Shown here: in pieces, positions 1-4,507 of the stretch | Layout of the letters: the number at the start of each line of letters is the position of its first letter | Numbering within the stretch: the first letter of the stretch is position 1 | NCBI GenBank assembly: GCA_902805985.1 | Contig: CADCUW010000162.1 | Coordinates: forward strand, 1 to 7,062 | Direction of reading: 5' to 3' | Origin: an uncultured Rubrobacteraceae bacterium | Lineage (GTDB): Bacteria; Actinomycetota; Rubrobacteria; Rubrobacterales; Rubrobacteraceae | DNA length: 7,062 bases | Position numbers and translations under genes: made by a program | Notes under the pieces: generated by a model | The model's input: only the letters and a program-made list of their open reading frames with translations | Told to the model about the DNA's origin: nothing | The model's database searches: none

Positions 1-1
1 C

Positions 2-268
2 GAGCGGAGGATTCGGGAGGCCCGCGAGGAGGAGGAACGCCGGCGCAACCCGGTACCCCCGGACGTCCTGGCGTTCGTGAGCCGGCTCGTTAGGACCCAA
101 CACAACGGCCGAATACGCATGGGCCTCCTGTGCGGGATGGCCCAAGACGAGGGCCTCCGCTCCCAGGACGTTCCCCGCGCCGTCGAGGCGTTGGGATACC
201 ACGTCGAGATCTTGCCCGAGTTTGGGGACGCCCGGTTCGTCTACGCGCCGGCAGAGGAGGTGGCTTGA
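2..268 (+). CDS. C-terminal part of an unknown protein (5' end outside window)
   Basis: The reading frame is open from the left edge to TGA at 266-268, so this is the last 88 residues of a gene that begins upstream. A GTG at 77 could start a 63-residue protein, but the frame continues before it with a highly charged helix (REAREEEERRR), which favours a truncated longer gene. After the helix come a helical segment and then a short 'ALGYHVEILPEFGDARFVYAP' stretch. That pattern of helices followed by two strands and a turn resembles a winged-helix end, but this is only an impression. The stop overlaps the ATG of the next gene by one base, so it is probably the upstream member of the same operon. 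No function can be assigned. Confidence 0.6.
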   Translation, partial: ERRIREAREEEERRRNPVPPDVLAFVSRLVRTQHNGRIRMGLLCGMAQDEGLRSQDVPRAVEALGYHVEILPEFGDARFVYAPAEEVA

Positions 269-492
269 TGGCCTGGGATATCGAATGGGCCGGAGAGAGG
301 GCGTCTGAAGCCATGCGCTTCCTCGCGGAGCATTACCCCGAGTCGGCAGCCTCCCCGGAGCTCCACCCCCACCAGGACGCCGCTCACGACGCGGCGGTCG
401 CTGAAGATGAAGGCCGATACCTCGAAGCCTTGCGGGGCTATATGCGGGCGGGCTGGGACGCGGCCCTGCGGGTCCGGAAGGGAGCGGCGTGA
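268..492 (+). CDS. Small hypothetical protein, 74 aa
   Basis: ATG at 268 shares its A with the upstream TGA, and a GGAGG motif lies about 8 bases before it. The frame extends further upstream without a stop, but only this start has a ribosome site and the operon-style junction. The product begins MAWDIEWAGERASEAMRFL and is helical, acidic in the middle (AAVAEDEGRY) and basic at the end (RVRKGAA). It has no cysteines, signal peptide or membrane segment. The 'EGRYLEALRGYMRAGWDAALRV' stretch could be a TPR-like helix pair, but one such stretch proves nothing. The stop overlaps the next start as GTGA. I do not recognise the family. Confidence 0.65.
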   Translation: MAWDIEWAGERASEAMRFLAEHYPESAASPELHPHQDAAHDAAVAEDEGRYLEALRGYMRAGWDAALRVRKGAA

Positions 493-671
493 GAAACGGC
501 ACGTTGGGGCTCCTCTTCTTCTTGGTGGCGCTCGTGGCCACGGTGGCAATGGGGCGCTACTACGTGCTGGGGGTGCTGGCAGGGGACAGGGTGACCTCCC
601 GCTGGGCGGCCGTGTGCTTCCTCGTCTTCGGCGCGGTGGCGGTGTGGTCCCTTATTGGGGTTCTTGGGTGA
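489..671 (+). CDS. Small two-helix membrane protein, 60 aa
   Basis: The GTG start at 489 overlaps the previous TGA by four bases, with a purine-rich GGAAGGGAGC stretch just upstream. Two hydrophobic segments are clear: about residues 5-28 (LGLLFFLVALVATVAMG) and 39-59 (WAAVCFLVFGAVAVWSLIGVL). They are joined by a short polar loop AGDRVTSR. There is almost nothing outside the helices, so this is an inner-membrane microprotein with an unassigned job. Holin-like and generic phage or plasmid membrane peptides look like this, but length and hydropathy alone do not support that call. Confidence 0.6.
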   Translation: MRNGTLGLLFFLVALVATVAMGRYYVLGVLAGDRVTSRWAAVCFLVFGAVAVWSLIGVLG

Positions 672-766
672 GTGTCCACAAGCCAATCGTCCAGGCGCCC
701 GGACAGGTCTTCGAGCTGGCCCGCGAGCACTTCGGGGGCAAGGCCGAGCGTGGAGGGGCGGCGTGA
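668..766 (+). CDS. Microprotein, 32 aa
   Basis: A 32-codon frame fits exactly between two neighbours. GTG at 668 overlaps the previous TGA as GTGA, and its own TGA at 764-766 overlaps the next GTG in the same way. The product runs from MSVHKPIVQAPGQVFELARE to a short basic, glycine/alanine-rich tail (HFGGKAERGGAA). It is soluble, with one short helix likely (GQVFELAREHF). The two flanking coupled junctions are the main evidence that it is translated. The frame is also open upstream inside the membrane-protein gene, but those codons are probably shadow. Function unknown. Confidence 0.45.
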   Translation: MSVHKPIVQAPGQVFELAREHFGGKAERGGAA

Positions 767-975
767 AGCCCGAAGAGGTCAAGCGGGAGATAAAGCGCCT
801 CGAAGCCCGGGGCCTGGAGCTTGCCCCCGAGGTCATGGGCGGCAACCGCTCAGCCCTTGAGGAGGACAGAGGACTCGAGCGGACCATCATGGAGTTCGTC
901 AGCGCCGAGCGGGAGGGACGTGCCGACGAGCTCAGGGAGGCGTGGCGTAGAAGACACCCGGGGGAAGAGGCGTGA
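763..975 (+). CDS. Small charged helical protein, 70 aa
   Basis: The GTG at 763 overlaps the preceding stop by four bases, continuing the chain of coupled genes. The product starts MKPEEVKREIKRLEARGLEL and is nearly all helix and very rich in Arg, Glu and Lys. There is a possible second helix at about residues 32-66 (RSALEEDRGLERTIMEF, then ADELREAWRRRH). It has no cysteines or membrane segment. It is the last gene before a hairpin plus T-tract at 1033-1082 and so probably the end of the first operon. A soluble coiled-coil or protein-binding role is possible. No family recognised. Confidence 0.6.
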   Translation: MKPEEVKREIKRLEARGLELAPEVMGGNRSALEEDRGLERTIMEFVSAEREGRADELREAWRRRHPGEEA

Positions 976-1032
976 ATCCATCCATAATACAGCGCAACAC
1001 GCCTTCCCCCACCTGGAGGCCTAGTGGTACCG

Positions 1033-1082
1033 GGGCGGTGAGATGCGTCATTCCACCGCCCGCGGACAGGGGGCCTTTTTTT
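1033..1082 (+). terminator. Probable intrinsic terminator of the first operon
   Basis: Perfect 8-base arms GGGCGGTG (1033-1040) and CACCGCCC (1054-1061) extend inward through one A-C mismatch and a further G-T, A-T, T-A, G-C stretch to a CGT loop, giving a stem of about 13 positions. A run of seven T follows at 1076-1082, but 14 bases after the stem. A second small hairpin (GCCC with GGGC, 1059-1074) directly abuts the T-run. Either structure, or both, could end transcription. The gap between the main stem and the T-run lowers confidence. Confidence 0.55.
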
Positions 1083-1114
1083 AAAGCCTTTTACTACAAA
1101 CAATAGTTCCTAGT

Positions 1115-1148
1115 AAGGAGGAAACCGACCATGAGGAGCGGAGCATGA
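1115..1148 (+). promoter_or_regulatory. Strong Shine-Dalgarno with a 5-codon minicistron
   Basis: AAGGAGG at 1115-1121 is one of the best ribosome sites in the window and is spaced 9 bases from ATG at 1131. That ATG opens only Met-Arg-Ser-Gly-Ala before TGA at 1146-1148, and the TGA overlaps the next ATG (1145) as ATGA. The minicistron also carries GAGGAG (1133-1138) as a second site for 1145. The likely effect is translational coupling or a leader that feeds ribosomes into the following gene. The AT-rich stretch at 1082-1112 just upstream may hold the operon promoter, although I see no clear -35/-10 pair. Confidence 0.45.
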
Positions 1149-1351
1149 ACGAGACGACGAGGCGCAGGGAGACGGCTTCGGCCGAGGTCCTGGGGCTGAC
1201 GGAGGCCCTGGCGCGCATCCGGTCGGCCCAGGCCCGGGCGGGAGTCGGGCTAGACGAGGTGGACCCATAGGAGGCGGTCGAGGTAGAGGAGACGACGGCC
1301 GCCATACGGGGTCGACTGGACGAGCTGAGGGGGGAGGGGGGCAAGCTATGA
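1145..1351 (+). pseudogene. Small helical protein gene interrupted by an in-frame TAG
   Basis: ATG at 1145 begins 41 codons (MNETTRRRETASAEVLGLTE, then a helix to GLDEVDP) and meets TAG at 1268-1270. The same frame then stays open for 26 codons of the same charged helical character (EAVEVEETTAAIRGRLDELR) to TGA at 1349-1351, which overlaps the next ATG as ATGA. That exact coupling at the far end argues that the original gene was 68 codons long (67 residues) and that the TAG is a later base change, or is read through. TAG ends several other genes here, so it is a normal stop in this genome. There is no start codon after the TAG to restart from. Function unknown; the full protein would be an acidic coiled-coil-like helix. 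Confidence 0.5.
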
Positions 1352-1719
1352 GCCTGTGCAACGGCATCAAGGCCGACGGTGGCAGGTGTCGGGCGCAAGC
1401 TATGCGCAACTCCGAGTGGTGCATCGGCCACGACCCGGACAAGGCCGAAGCCCGCCGAAGCCGAGCCCCGAAGGGCGGCAAGCGGGGCGGACGGGGCCGC
1501 CCATCCTCCGAGCTCGCGCGGCTGCAGAGGCGATTCGAGGATCTGGCCGACAAGGTCCTTGACGGGGAGGTAGACCGCGCCGCCGGCGCCGTCGCGGGGC
1601 AACTCCTCAACGGCGCTAGGGCGTGCGTCAGGGACGGCCTGACTGCCCGCGAGCAGGAGGAGTTGGTGGAACGCATGGAGGAACTGGAGACGGCTTTGCA
1701 GGCACGGAGGACCGGATGA
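1348..1719 (+). CDS. Small zinc-ribbon-like protein, 123 aa
   Basis: ATG at 1348 overlaps the upstream TGA. The N-terminus (MSLCNGIKADGGRCRAQAMR) continues to NSEWCIGHDP and places C4, C14, C25 and H28 as a Cys3His zinc site. It is followed by a very basic linker with K/R and glycine (residues 35-52). I recognise this pattern from small hypothetical proteins of actinobacteria, where a 'C.G....G..C.A....WC..HDP.....R' head precedes a 'KGG..GGRGRP' linker. The rest (residues 53-120) is a helix with heptad character, ending MEELETALQARRTG. The basic, AT-hook-like GGRGRP segment plus a zinc head suggests nucleic-acid binding, but this is inference. The stop overlaps the next ATG (ATGA). Confidence 0.75.
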   Translation: MSLCNGIKADGGRCRAQAMRNSEWCIGHDPDKAEARRSRAPKGGKRGGRGRPSSELARLQRRFEDLADKVLDGEVDRAAGAVAGQLLNGARACVRDGLTAREQEELVERMEELETALQARRTG

Positions 1720-2093
1720 GCCTCGAGAGAAGGTTGCGCAAGCTGGCGGGCGAATCCGAGACGGTCTCCCCCACGGAGAGCGCCGCCGAGCGCGAGAAGC
1801 GGCTGGCCATGATCCGCGAGGGCGCCGAGCAACAGAACGAGAAGCATTTTCGGGAGCCCCCGTTCGTGATCGCGGAGGACGGCAGGGTGACGTGCAGCCG
1901 TGACGGCCGGCCCGTGATGGCTTCCCCTGCGACCATAGCCGAGGTGTGGTTCTGGGAGGAGATGGAGGCCCCGACCGGCCTGGGGCTCGTCTACGACGAG
2001 GAAACCGAGGCCTTTTACAACAGGGCTGGGGAGTTCGCCCTTAGCCGGGACTTCGCGGACCTTCGGGGCCTGATGGGGCCGAACAGTGGGTAG
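1716..2093 (+). CDS. Hypothetical protein with 'RLRxL' N-terminus, 125 aa
   Basis: The start is ATG at 1716, coupled by ATGA; the longer frame back to 1623 lies inside the previous gene and is unlikely. It begins MSLERRLRKLAGESE, a short basic amphipathic helix also present at the start of the next two genes. A second charged helix follows (AAEREKRLAMIREGAEQQNE). From about residue 48 comes a compact strand-rich domain: PPFVIAEDGRVTCSRDGRPV, then an aromatic helix (AEVWFWEEME), then LGLVYDEETEAFYNRAGEFA. The single cysteine at 60 is unpaired. I cannot name the family. The shared head hints that these three products bind the same partner or each other. Confidence 0.7.
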   Translation: MSLERRLRKLAGESETVSPTESAAEREKRLAMIREGAEQQNEKHFREPPFVIAEDGRVTCSRDGRPVMASPATIAEVWFWEEMEAPTGLGLVYDEETEAFYNRAGEFALSRDFADLRGLMGPNSG

Positions 2094-2400
2094 GTTCCGG
2101 GGGCGCCTCCTGAAGCTGGAGGAGGCCGCGAAAGGGGAGACCATGACCCTCCTCTGCCCCGCGTGCGGTACTGAGTTCGTGGCTTATGGCGACGTCCCCC
2201 TCGAGTTCATCGTCCACCAGTGGGCCCGGGAGACGGGCGAGGGTAGCCACCACGAGACGCCCGCGAACATCCTCCGGCTCTTCGACCACGGGCACGACCC
2301 GGGCGCCTTCCTGGATAAGGGCAGCGGCTTGCCGTTCCTTAGCAGGGCCGTCTCTGGAATCGATGTAGGCGAGAGGGTGGGTGAGAGCGGTGGGGCTTAG
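2086..2400 (+). CDS. Hypothetical protein with CPxC motif and 'RL.KLE' N-terminus, 104 aa
   Basis: GTG at 2086 overlaps the previous gene by eight bases. An ATG at 2143 is possible, but it would remove the MGRFRGRLLKLEEAAKGE head that matches the neighbours on both sides, so GTG is preferred. Residues 21-31 (TLLCPACGTEF) form one half of a zinc knuckle (C24, C27). No second Cys pair is present; His44, His55, His56, His68 and His70 are available, but there is no standard spacing. The later part 'NILRLFDHGHDPGAFLDKGSG' looks like a helix and loop. The stop is TAG at 2398-2400, inside the start of the next gene. Function unknown. Confidence 0.65.
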   Translation: MGRFRGRLLKLEEAAKGETMTLLCPACGTEFVAYGDVPLEFIVHQWARETGEGSHHETPANILRLFDHGHDPGAFLDKGSGLPFLSRAVSGIDVGERVGESGGA

Positions 2401-2662
2401 GGACCGGCTCAGGCGCTTGGAGAGGGAGGCCGAGGGGGAGATGGTCGTCGTCCCCCAGAAGGACGGCACGATGAAGAGGTTCCCGCAAAGTGCGCTGCAG
2501 GAATCCTTCATGGTGAACATGCAACGCCTCCGCGGCGAGGACGTGCCGCACCACCCGCTCGGGGTGGCCGTGGCCGAGTCGCCGGACCCCGAGTGGAGCC
2601 GGTCGTTCTACTCCGCGGAGTGGACCGCCATCGTCGCCCCTGTCGAGGACCTCTCCGAATGA
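2390..2662 (+). CDS. Hypothetical protein with 'RLRRLE' N-terminus, 90 aa
   Basis: The chosen GTG at 2390 overlaps the upstream stop by 11 bases and gives MGLRDRLRRLEREAEGE, the same head and the same kind of overlap as the gene before it. GTG at 2381 would add only three residues. After the basic helix comes a hairpin-like segment (EMVVVPQKDGTMKRFPQSAL) and a helix (QESFMVNMQRLRGE). Then there is a strand-rich C-terminus with several aromatics (EWSRSFYSAEWTAIVAP). It is the last gene of the operon and converges on a minus-strand gene 28 bases away. I have a vague memory of similar short 'RLRRLE...DGT..RFP..A' proteins in Rubrobacter, without a known role. Confidence 0.65.
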   Translation: MGLRDRLRRLEREAEGEMVVVPQKDGTMKRFPQSALQESFMVNMQRLRGEDVPHHPLGVAVAESPDPEWSRSFYSAEWTAIVAPVEDLSE

Positions 2663-2690
2663 GCGTGGTATCGAGCGCTCGGTCCCGAGA

Positions 2691-3059
2691 CTAGAACCCG
2701 CGAGGTTGTGGGTCCAACTGACGAATGGGCAAGTAGTCCACCAAATCTTTGACAAACAACGGGTACTTAGCCACCACCTGCTCGTCCTGCCAGAGGTCCG
2801 AGTAATCGGCGCCTACTCCCTGGATGTCCGGGTCGGGGTCGTTCGGGTGCAACTCGTACACGGGGTTCGCGGGGTTGCCCTCGTCCGCGATGTGCACCCG
2901 GTAGGCCTCGCCGGTTTCGGTGGGGCATCTGTAGAGTGTGTAGACGATGCTCTTATCACCCTTCTTGTCCTCGTAGGAGCTAACCTCTTTGCCCTCGAAC
3001 TCAGCCCAGAAGCCGGAGAAGGCGGGACCATTCCGCTTGCCTACCAATACCCTAACCAT
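2691..3059 (-). CDS. Hypothetical protein, possibly EXLDI-like, 122 aa
   Basis: This is the only minus-strand gene in the left two thirds. ATG is at 3057-3059, and purine-rich AGGAAAGGGG lies a few bases upstream on the minus strand. The protein begins MVRVLVGKRNGPAFSGFWAE and then has an alternating strand pattern (SIVYTLYRCPTETGEAYRVH). An acidic N/P/D-rich loop (residues 61-82) follows, then 'YSDLWQDEQVVAKYPLFVKD' and a tail LVDYLPIRQLDPQPRGF. The order 'F.G...E.....Y.LYR....G.Y.VH...LW.......YP.....LD' resembles actinobacterial EXLDI proteins, but the final motif is altered, so the link is tentative. The gene looks less GC-rich than its neighbours, which with the opposite strand suggests separate acquisition. 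Confidence 0.65.
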   Translation of the reverse strand: MVRVLVGKRNGPAFSGFWAEFEGKEVSSYEDKKGDKSIVYTLYRCPTETGEAYRVHIADEGNPANPVYELHPNDPDPDIQGVGADYSDLWQDEQVVAKYPLFVKDLVDYLPIRQLDPQPRGF

Positions 3060-3070
3060 GACGCCCCTTT

Positions 3071-3102
3071 CCTCGGATACACGGGGGCTTACCCATCCGA
3101 GG
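3071..3102. promoter_or_regulatory. Inverted repeat upstream of the minus-strand gene
   Basis: Perfect 8-bp arms CCTCGGAT (3071-3078) and ATCCGAGG (3095-3102) surround 16 bases that contain a further GGG/CCC pair. The element begins 11 bases upstream of the minus-strand ATG (3059) and lies next to its AGGAAAGGGG ribosome site. It could be an operator, or an mRNA hairpin that controls access to that site. No convincing promoter pair was found around it. Confidence 0.4.
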
Positions 3103-3148
3103 GAGGTGACAAGCCTTCCACGGCGGCGCCAGACGTGCGAGGGCGCAG

Positions 3149-3169
3149 TCTCCTGGCTTGCGCGGGATC
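3149..3169 (+). repeat. Intergenic palindromic repeat, copy 1
   Basis: First of three related 21-bp elements, with pattern YCTCCYG - RCYTGCG - CGGGRKM. Here the arms are TCTCCTG and CGGGATC around GCTTGCG, so pairing is imperfect (five positions including one T-G). A -10-like TAAGAT follows at 3178-3183, and a well-placed GGGGAGGA ribosome site precedes the gene at 3218. The copy therefore sits in the promoter region of that gene. Confidence 0.5.
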
Positions 3170-3217
3170 CCCAGGGTTAAGATGCCCCGACACGAGCGAG
3201 CGACCGGGGAGGACGAG

Positions 3218-3490
3218 ATGACAAGACCCGCAGACTGGATAGGGATGACCGTGATCATGGGGACCGACATGTACGGCGACGACACGGTGGGCACGCTTGA
3301 GGAGGTGAACGACAGGGGCGTGGTCGTCCGCCACGGGATAGTCGAGGTCGAGTCCGAGGTTGTGGAGTTCGAGGCCGACCCCGAGGGCGATGTGGTCGAG
3401 TTAGAGTCGGAGATCGAGGGCGAGCCCGAGCGGCAGTCGATCTTCTACCCCTGGGCCAAGATCAACTGGATGTACCAACCGGAAGAGTAA
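3218..3490 (+). CDS. Acidic small beta-rich protein, 90 aa
   Basis: ATG at 3218 is preferred because GGGGAGGA ends 4 bases before it. An upstream ATG at 3182 overlaps the -10-like TAAGAT, and a TTG at 3158 lies inside the palindromic repeat. The product begins MTRPADWIGMTVIMGTDMYG and has strands VGTLEEVNDRGVVVRHGIVE. It then has a long glutamate/valine stretch with almost repetitive 'VEVESEVVEFEAD...VVELESEIEGE' (residues 42-70), and ends IFYPWAKINWMYQPEE. A 'GTL..V...G......G' turn followed by 'FYPW..I..' is typical of small SH3- or Sm-like barrels, so a barrel is likely, with an acidic insertion. A role is not assignable. It appears to be a single-gene unit. Confidence 0.7.
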   Translation: MTRPADWIGMTVIMGTDMYGDDTVGTLEEVNDRGVVVRHGIVEVESEVVEFEADPEGDVVELESEIEGEPERQSIFYPWAKINWMYQPEE

Positions 3491-3516
3491 CGAGCAATAA
3501 GGCCGCGACGTCGCCA

Positions 3517-3537
3517 TCTCCCGGCCTGCGCGGGAGA
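3517..3537 (+). repeat. Intergenic palindromic repeat, copy 2 (perfect arms)
   Basis: Best copy of the family: 7-base arms TCTCCCG (3517-3523) and CGGGAGA (3531-3537) are perfect reverse complements around GCCTGCG. It lies 26 bases after the stop of the 90-residue gene and 59 bases before the ATG at 3597. It could be a protein-binding site for the unit at 3597, or an mRNA hairpin ending the preceding one. There is no T-run after it, which speaks against a simple terminator. Confidence 0.55.
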
Positions 3538-3583
3538 CGCCAAATACTCCACCTGGCCGATGTTCCGTCGCCTCCGGTCGGGC

Positions 3584-3599
3584 TAACCTTCGCGTCATG
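3584..3599 (+). promoter_or_regulatory. Possible -10 element giving a leaderless transcript
   Basis: TAACCT at 3584-3589 lies 7 bases before ATG 3597, and no Shine-Dalgarno is present in the short gap or just upstream. Transcription would start at or next to the ATG. This is the same geometry as at 3911-3925. No clear -35 is visible, so this is a suggestion only. Confidence 0.35.
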
Positions 3600-3755
3600 G
3601 AAGCCACCCTCATGGAAGTTTTCGGTCCCTGGCTGCCGTTGTTCGTCGGCCTGGGCACGGTTCTGCTCGTGGTCGGCCTGGTGGCGAAGGAGCCGGCCTC
3701 GGACCGGTTCTTGAAGGGCATCGGCCGGGCGCGGCAAACGTCGGGTGGCGGATGA
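3597..3755 (+). CDS. Membrane microprotein, 52 aa
   Basis: ATG at 3597 starts MEATLMEVFGPWLPLFVGLG, continuing TVLLVVGLVAKEP. This is one transmembrane helix at about residues 9-30, followed by a basic cytoplasmic-looking tail (DRFLKGIGRARQTSGGG). A second in-frame ATG at 3612 would still leave the helix. There is no ribosome site; a -10-like TAACCT is 7 bases upstream, so the mRNA may be leaderless. The stop TGA (3753-3755) overlaps the ATG of a second membrane microprotein (ATGA). Such pairs could be regulators of larger membrane proteins or toxin-like peptides, but neither is shown here. Codon use (GC-ending third positions) is consistent with real coding. Confidence 0.55.
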   Translation: MEATLMEVFGPWLPLFVGLGTVLLVVGLVAKEPASDRFLKGIGRARQTSGGG

Positions 3756-3841
3756 TGCTGTTCGCCACCACGATGTACCTGCTCGTCCTGGCGCTCTCGG
3801 CCGCCTTCGAGAGCATGCTCTCCAACCTGCCCGGCGCGTAG
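3752..3841 (+). CDS. Membrane microprotein, 29 aa
   Basis: ATG at 3752 (with a second ATG directly after it) overlaps the upstream stop by four bases and encodes 29 residues, starting MMLFATTMYLLVLALSAAFE and ending SMLSNLPGA. About 16 residues are hydrophobic, enough for one membrane helix with almost no flanks. It ends at TAG 3839-3841. The coupled overlap, third-position G/C and the preceding membrane microprotein support translation. Its small size means chance cannot be excluded. It is followed by 37 bases and then by copy 3 of the palindromic repeat. Function unknown. Confidence 0.4.
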   Translation: MMLFATTMYLLVLALSAAFESMLSNLPGA

Positions 3842-3878
3842 GGACTCCCAAAAGACCGCAAGGCGCACGACGCTGCCG

Positions 3879-3899
3879 CCTCCCGACCTGCGCGGGGTC
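3879..3899 (+). repeat. Intergenic palindromic repeat, copy 3
   Basis: CCTCCCG - ACCTGCG - CGGGGTC matches copies 1 and 2 at most positions, with the core CCTGCGCGGG unchanged relative to copy 2. It lies upstream of the HTH gene, and its right arm falls exactly where a -35 element would be for the TAGTAT at 3911 (17-base spacer). A protein bound here would therefore act directly on that promoter. Confidence 0.5.
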
Positions 3900-3910
3900 C
3901 CCGAAGGGTC

Positions 3911-3925
3911 TAGTATGTCCGCATG
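3911..3925 (+). promoter_or_regulatory. -10-like TAGTAT six bases before ATG (leaderless)
   Basis: TAGTAT (3911-3916) matches TAnnnT and ends 6 bases before ATG 3923. That puts +1 at or beside the A of the start codon, and no Shine-Dalgarno is present. The matching -35 position (3888-3893, CTGCGC) is a poor match to consensus but lies inside repeat copy 3. Confidence 0.45.
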
Positions 3926-4495
3926 GACGCGGACCGGACAGCGACCCAACACGGACCCGACAAGCGCCGCGTCACCGTGGCCGAGGCCGCCGAGATCCTC
4001 GGCATCACCGCGGAGGCGGTCAGGACCCGGATAAAGCGCGACAAGCTTGACGCTATCAAGGAGCCGCCCGGACCCGGGGGCACAGTCTACGTTCTACTGA
4101 AGGTTGACCCAACACGACCAAACGTTGACCCTACATCGCAGGGTCAGAACCAAACATCCGACCAAACGGAAAAACGGGGCGAGCTGGTGGAGACGCTGCG
4201 CGAGCAGGTGGCGTACCTGCAGGGCGTCATAGCCGTCCGGGACCGGGAGCTCGAGCAGCGCACGGAGGAGATCCGCAGGCGTGACGCGGCCCTGGAGCGG
4301 GAGCAGCAGCTCACGGCGATGTTCGCCACGCGGCTAGGGGAGTTGGAAGCGCCCACCGTCGAGGCCGCAGAGGCGCAAGAATCCCGCGAGAGCCCCGCCC
4401 CTACCCAAGACCCCACCCCGGCCCCCGGAGGCTCTCAGGCGACCACAGGGGGCCCGGAGCGGCGGGGCTGGTGGCGTAGGGTGTTCAAAGGATAG
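3923..4495 (+). CDS. HTH / coiled-coil DNA-binding protein, 190 aa
   Basis: The ATG at 3923 is the first in frame after the TAGTAT element. Residues 16-46 (RVTVAEAAEILGITAEAVRT, then RIKRDKLDAIKE) form a MerR/excisionase-type helix-turn-helix, followed by a strand pair (GGTVYVLL). Residues 61-85 carry a short repeat 'VDPTRPNVDPT' and a polar linker. Residues 86-143 are a coiled coil (LVETLREQVAYLQGVIAV onward) suited to dimerisation. Residues 144-180 are Pro/Ala/Thr/Glu-rich, and the end is ERRGWWRRVFKG, an amphipathic tail that could touch membrane or DNA. I recognise this order from many actinobacterial hypothetical HTH proteins; their function is not established to my knowledge. As the only clear DNA-binding protein here, it is the natural candidate to bind the palindromic repeats, including one in its own promoter. 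Confidence 0.8.
   Translation: MDADRTATQHGPDKRRVTVAEAAEILGITAEAVRTRIKRDKLDAIKEPPGPGGTVYVLLKVDPTRPNVDPTSQGQNQTSDQTEKRGELVETLREQVAYLQGVIAVRDRELEQRTEEIRRRDAALEREQQLTAMFATRLGELEAPTVEAAEAQESRESPAPTQDPTPAPGGSQATTGGPERRGWWRRVFKG
4103..4146 (+). repeat. GTTGACCC direct repeats and TGACCCT inverted repeat inside the HTH gene
   Basis: GTTGACCC occurs at 4103-4110 and again at 4124-4131, exactly 21 bases apart. The second copy is the left part of a perfect 7-bp inverted repeat, TGACCCT (4126-4132) and AGGGTCA (4140-4146). GACCCAACACG is also repeated at 3943-3953 and 4107-4117. At the protein level this is the VDPT repeat. It may be only a low-complexity linker, or a site bound at the DNA level. Confidence 0.35.
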
Positions 4496-4507
4496 GAGGC
4501 AAGGAGC

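Noticed and set aside
438..1103. Long minus-strand open frame of 221 codons
   Set aside because: Arg/Pro/His/Ser-rich translation typical of an antisense shadow of GC-rich genes. The + strand chain of coupled genes explains the same DNA better.
1268..1270. TAG as a reassigned sense codon
   Set aside because: TAG ends several well-supported genes here (2091-2093, 2398-2400, 3839-3841), so genome-wide reassignment does not fit.
1110..2144. Minus-strand open frame of 344 codons, the longest in the window
   Set aside because: The product is low-complexity Pro/Arg/Ser/Ala-rich with no domain pattern, and it lies opposite four + strand genes with ATGA overlaps and a zinc motif.
2672..2689. CGAGCGCTCG palindrome and CTCG/CGAG hairpin between the convergent genes
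   Set aside because: Stem too short and no T-run on either strand, so it was not called a terminator.
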